Assembly: GCF_009939005.1 (NCBI RefSeq)
Contig: NZ_JAACJS010000015.1
Location: forward strand, 622,325-686,324
Direction of reading: 5' to 3'
Length of the DNA stretch: 64,000 bases
Source: Sediminibacterium roseum
GTDB taxonomy: Bacteria > Bacteroidota > Bacteroidia > Chitinophagales > Chitinophagaceae
The notes under the pieces were generated by a model, which worked only from the letters and a program-made list of their open reading frames with translations, was not told where the DNA came from and did not search any database. The position numbers and the translations under genes were made by a program. Shown here one piece after another: positions 63,238 through 64,000 of the stretch (within the stretch, counting starts at the first letter, position 1; every line of letters begins with the position of its first letter).

Positions 63238-63495
63238 CACTGCCACCAACATTGGGTTTTGCAAAAGTCGGGCTGCAGTATCTGGCCCATCAGCTTTTGA
63301 ATTTGTGGGTGGACAGCAATAATTTGGCTTCAGTTAATTGGGTCTGCAGTGGCCAAGCCAGCAGTGAGATCACAGATGACCCAAACTTCGCAAAGCCATT
63401 AACGAACTACGAAGTGGAACCGCAAGCACAAGAAGGAATTAATGTCAGCTGCAAGTTATCTTGAATTCCGCGATTCGTAGTTCGTACTTTATCAT
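63238..63495. other. Non-coding stretch with an inverted repeat
   Basis: No gene is supported between the hepT remnant and the phosphoglucomutase stop. CGAACTACGAA (63403-63413) and TTCGTAGTTCG (63474-63484) form a perfect 11-bp inverted repeat around 60 bases; the right side reads as heptamers ATTCGTA, GTTCGTA, similar in design to the other arrays. A 70-codon open frame here has no recognisable protein features. Confidence 0.5.
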
Positions 63496-64000
63496 TTAGT
63501 TTTTCAAATTCATCTCCTCTATAATCGCCTTGATCTTGTTTTCGAGTTCGGCAAACTTTGCGTCGAAATCTTCTTTCTTTTCGAGTTTTGTATTCACGCT
63601 GAAATAAAATTTGATCTTGGGTTCTGTACCCGATGGGCGCGCTGAAATTTTGGTTCCGTCTGCTGTGATGAACTGGAGTACGTTGCTTTTCGGCAGATCG
63701 ATCTTCCAGGTTTCGCCCGTTGCGAGGTTGGTTCCCTGTTGCAGTTGGTAATCCAGCAAAGTGGTAACCTGTGCCCCTGAAATGGTTTTCGGCGGGTTGC
63801 TGCGGTAGCCCTCCATCATATCGGCAATCTCTTTCTGGCCGTTCATTCCCTTCTTTGTGATGCTGATCAGGTTCTCGTAATAGAAACCGTATTTGATGTA
63901 CAGCTCGATCATTTTATCAAACAGGGTCTTTCCCTGGTTCTTTTCATAAGCTGCCATCTCGCACATCAACGCCACCGCGCTCACGGCATCCTTATCGCGG
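63496..64000 (-). CDS. Phosphoglucomutase/phosphomannomutase, N-terminus beyond window edge
   Basis: The C-terminal 167 codons of a phospho-sugar mutase, open to the right edge. RDKDAVSAVALMCEM at the edge, GTEPKIKFYFSV preceded by ARPS (phosphate-binding loop SGTEPK) and the long C-terminal helix (LENKIKAIIEEMNL) match the larger phosphoglucomutase family of Bacteroidota, distinct from the glmM gene at 43.7 kb. The phosphoserine and metal motifs lie outside the window. Confidence 0.88.
   Translation of the reverse strand, partial: RDKDAVSAVALMCEMAAYEKNQGKTLFDKMIELYIKYGFYYENLISITKKGMNGQKEIADMMEGYRSNPPKTISGAQVTTLLDYQLQQGTNLATGETWKIDLPKSNVLQFITADGTKISARPSGTEPKIKFYFSVNTKLEKKEDFDAKFAELENKIKAIIEEMNLKN

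Noticed and set aside
63252..63464. 70-codon open frame between hepT remnant and phosphoglucomutase
   Set aside because: No signal peptide, domain or plausible promoter, and it contains one arm of an inverted repeat.

Overview
The window reads as chromosomal DNA of a Bacteroidota bacterium, most likely of the family Chitinophagaceae (inference). The evidence is promoter-like TAnnTTTG (-7) boxes instead of sigma70 elements, few Shine-Dalgarno sequences, a TonB-dependent receptor with a carboxypeptidase-like N-terminal domain, an M56/TonB-like regulatory protein, a UpxY-type NusG paralogue, a DUF2723 membrane protein and a Lhr/ligase-associated repair operon. LpxB indicates a lipid A outer membrane. 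Coding density is high and most of the content is core genome. No complete insertion sequence, prophage, CRISPR array or rRNA was seen; there is one tRNA-His.

Layout. 1-4.3 kb (minus): a cut-off lipoprotein, sucB and sucA. 4.6-7.8 kb: rpsT, a response regulator/histidine kinase pair and a head-GIN (DUF2807) lipoprotein. 7.9-10.7 kb: guaA and a secreted periplasmic-binding-protein-like gene. 10.8-17.5 kb (plus): a tightly coupled DNA repair cluster of metallo-beta-lactamase exonuclease, ATP-dependent DNA ligase, Lhr-like helicase and PdeM, followed by a histone-deacetylase-fold enzyme whose start overlaps the pdeM stop. A short decaying tandem repeat lies beyond it. 17.8-25.8 kb: a LexA-like XRE/S24 regulator, an M14 peptidase, surE, a small membrane protein, an N-acetylmuramoyl-L-alanine amidase, and a blaI-blaR1-like pair whose sensor carries a plug-like segment and two TonB-C-like repeats. 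25.9-31 kb: lpxB, small proteins, and methionine-synthesis genes (metX and a PLP trans-sulfuration enzyme) flanking an OsmC protein. 31-41 kb: sugar-related genes (ThuA, MFS transporter, Gfo/Idh/MocA, GMC oxidoreductase, aldo/keto reductase, GH51 arabinofuranosidase) with Dabb, lspA and a GNAT gene between them. 41-49 kb: an orphan encapsulated-ferritin-like protein, PAP2 phosphatase, methyltransferase, glmM, cysteine desulfurase, and a MoxR-type AAA/VWA pair. 49-58 kb: DUF2723 protein, mtaB, UpxY-like factor, Prc protease, tRNA-His and a DUF445 protein. 58-64 kb: outer-membrane receptor, pcm, a lipoprotein, an mntA/hepT toxin-antitoxin pair with a wrecked toxin, and a cut-off phosphoglucomutase.

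The less ordinary signals are these: recurring intergenic inverted pairs of short tandem-repeat arrays (7-mer and 9-mer families); -7 promoter boxes placed only 4-9 nt from start codons, which suggests leaderless or nearly leaderless mRNAs; a HepT toxin inactivated by one lost base and one TGG-to-TAG change beside an intact MntA; a paired ACTA-N6-TAGT operator in front of the BlaI gene; the HDAC-fold enzyme coupled to the repair operon; and an EncFtn-like ferritin with no encapsulin nearby.
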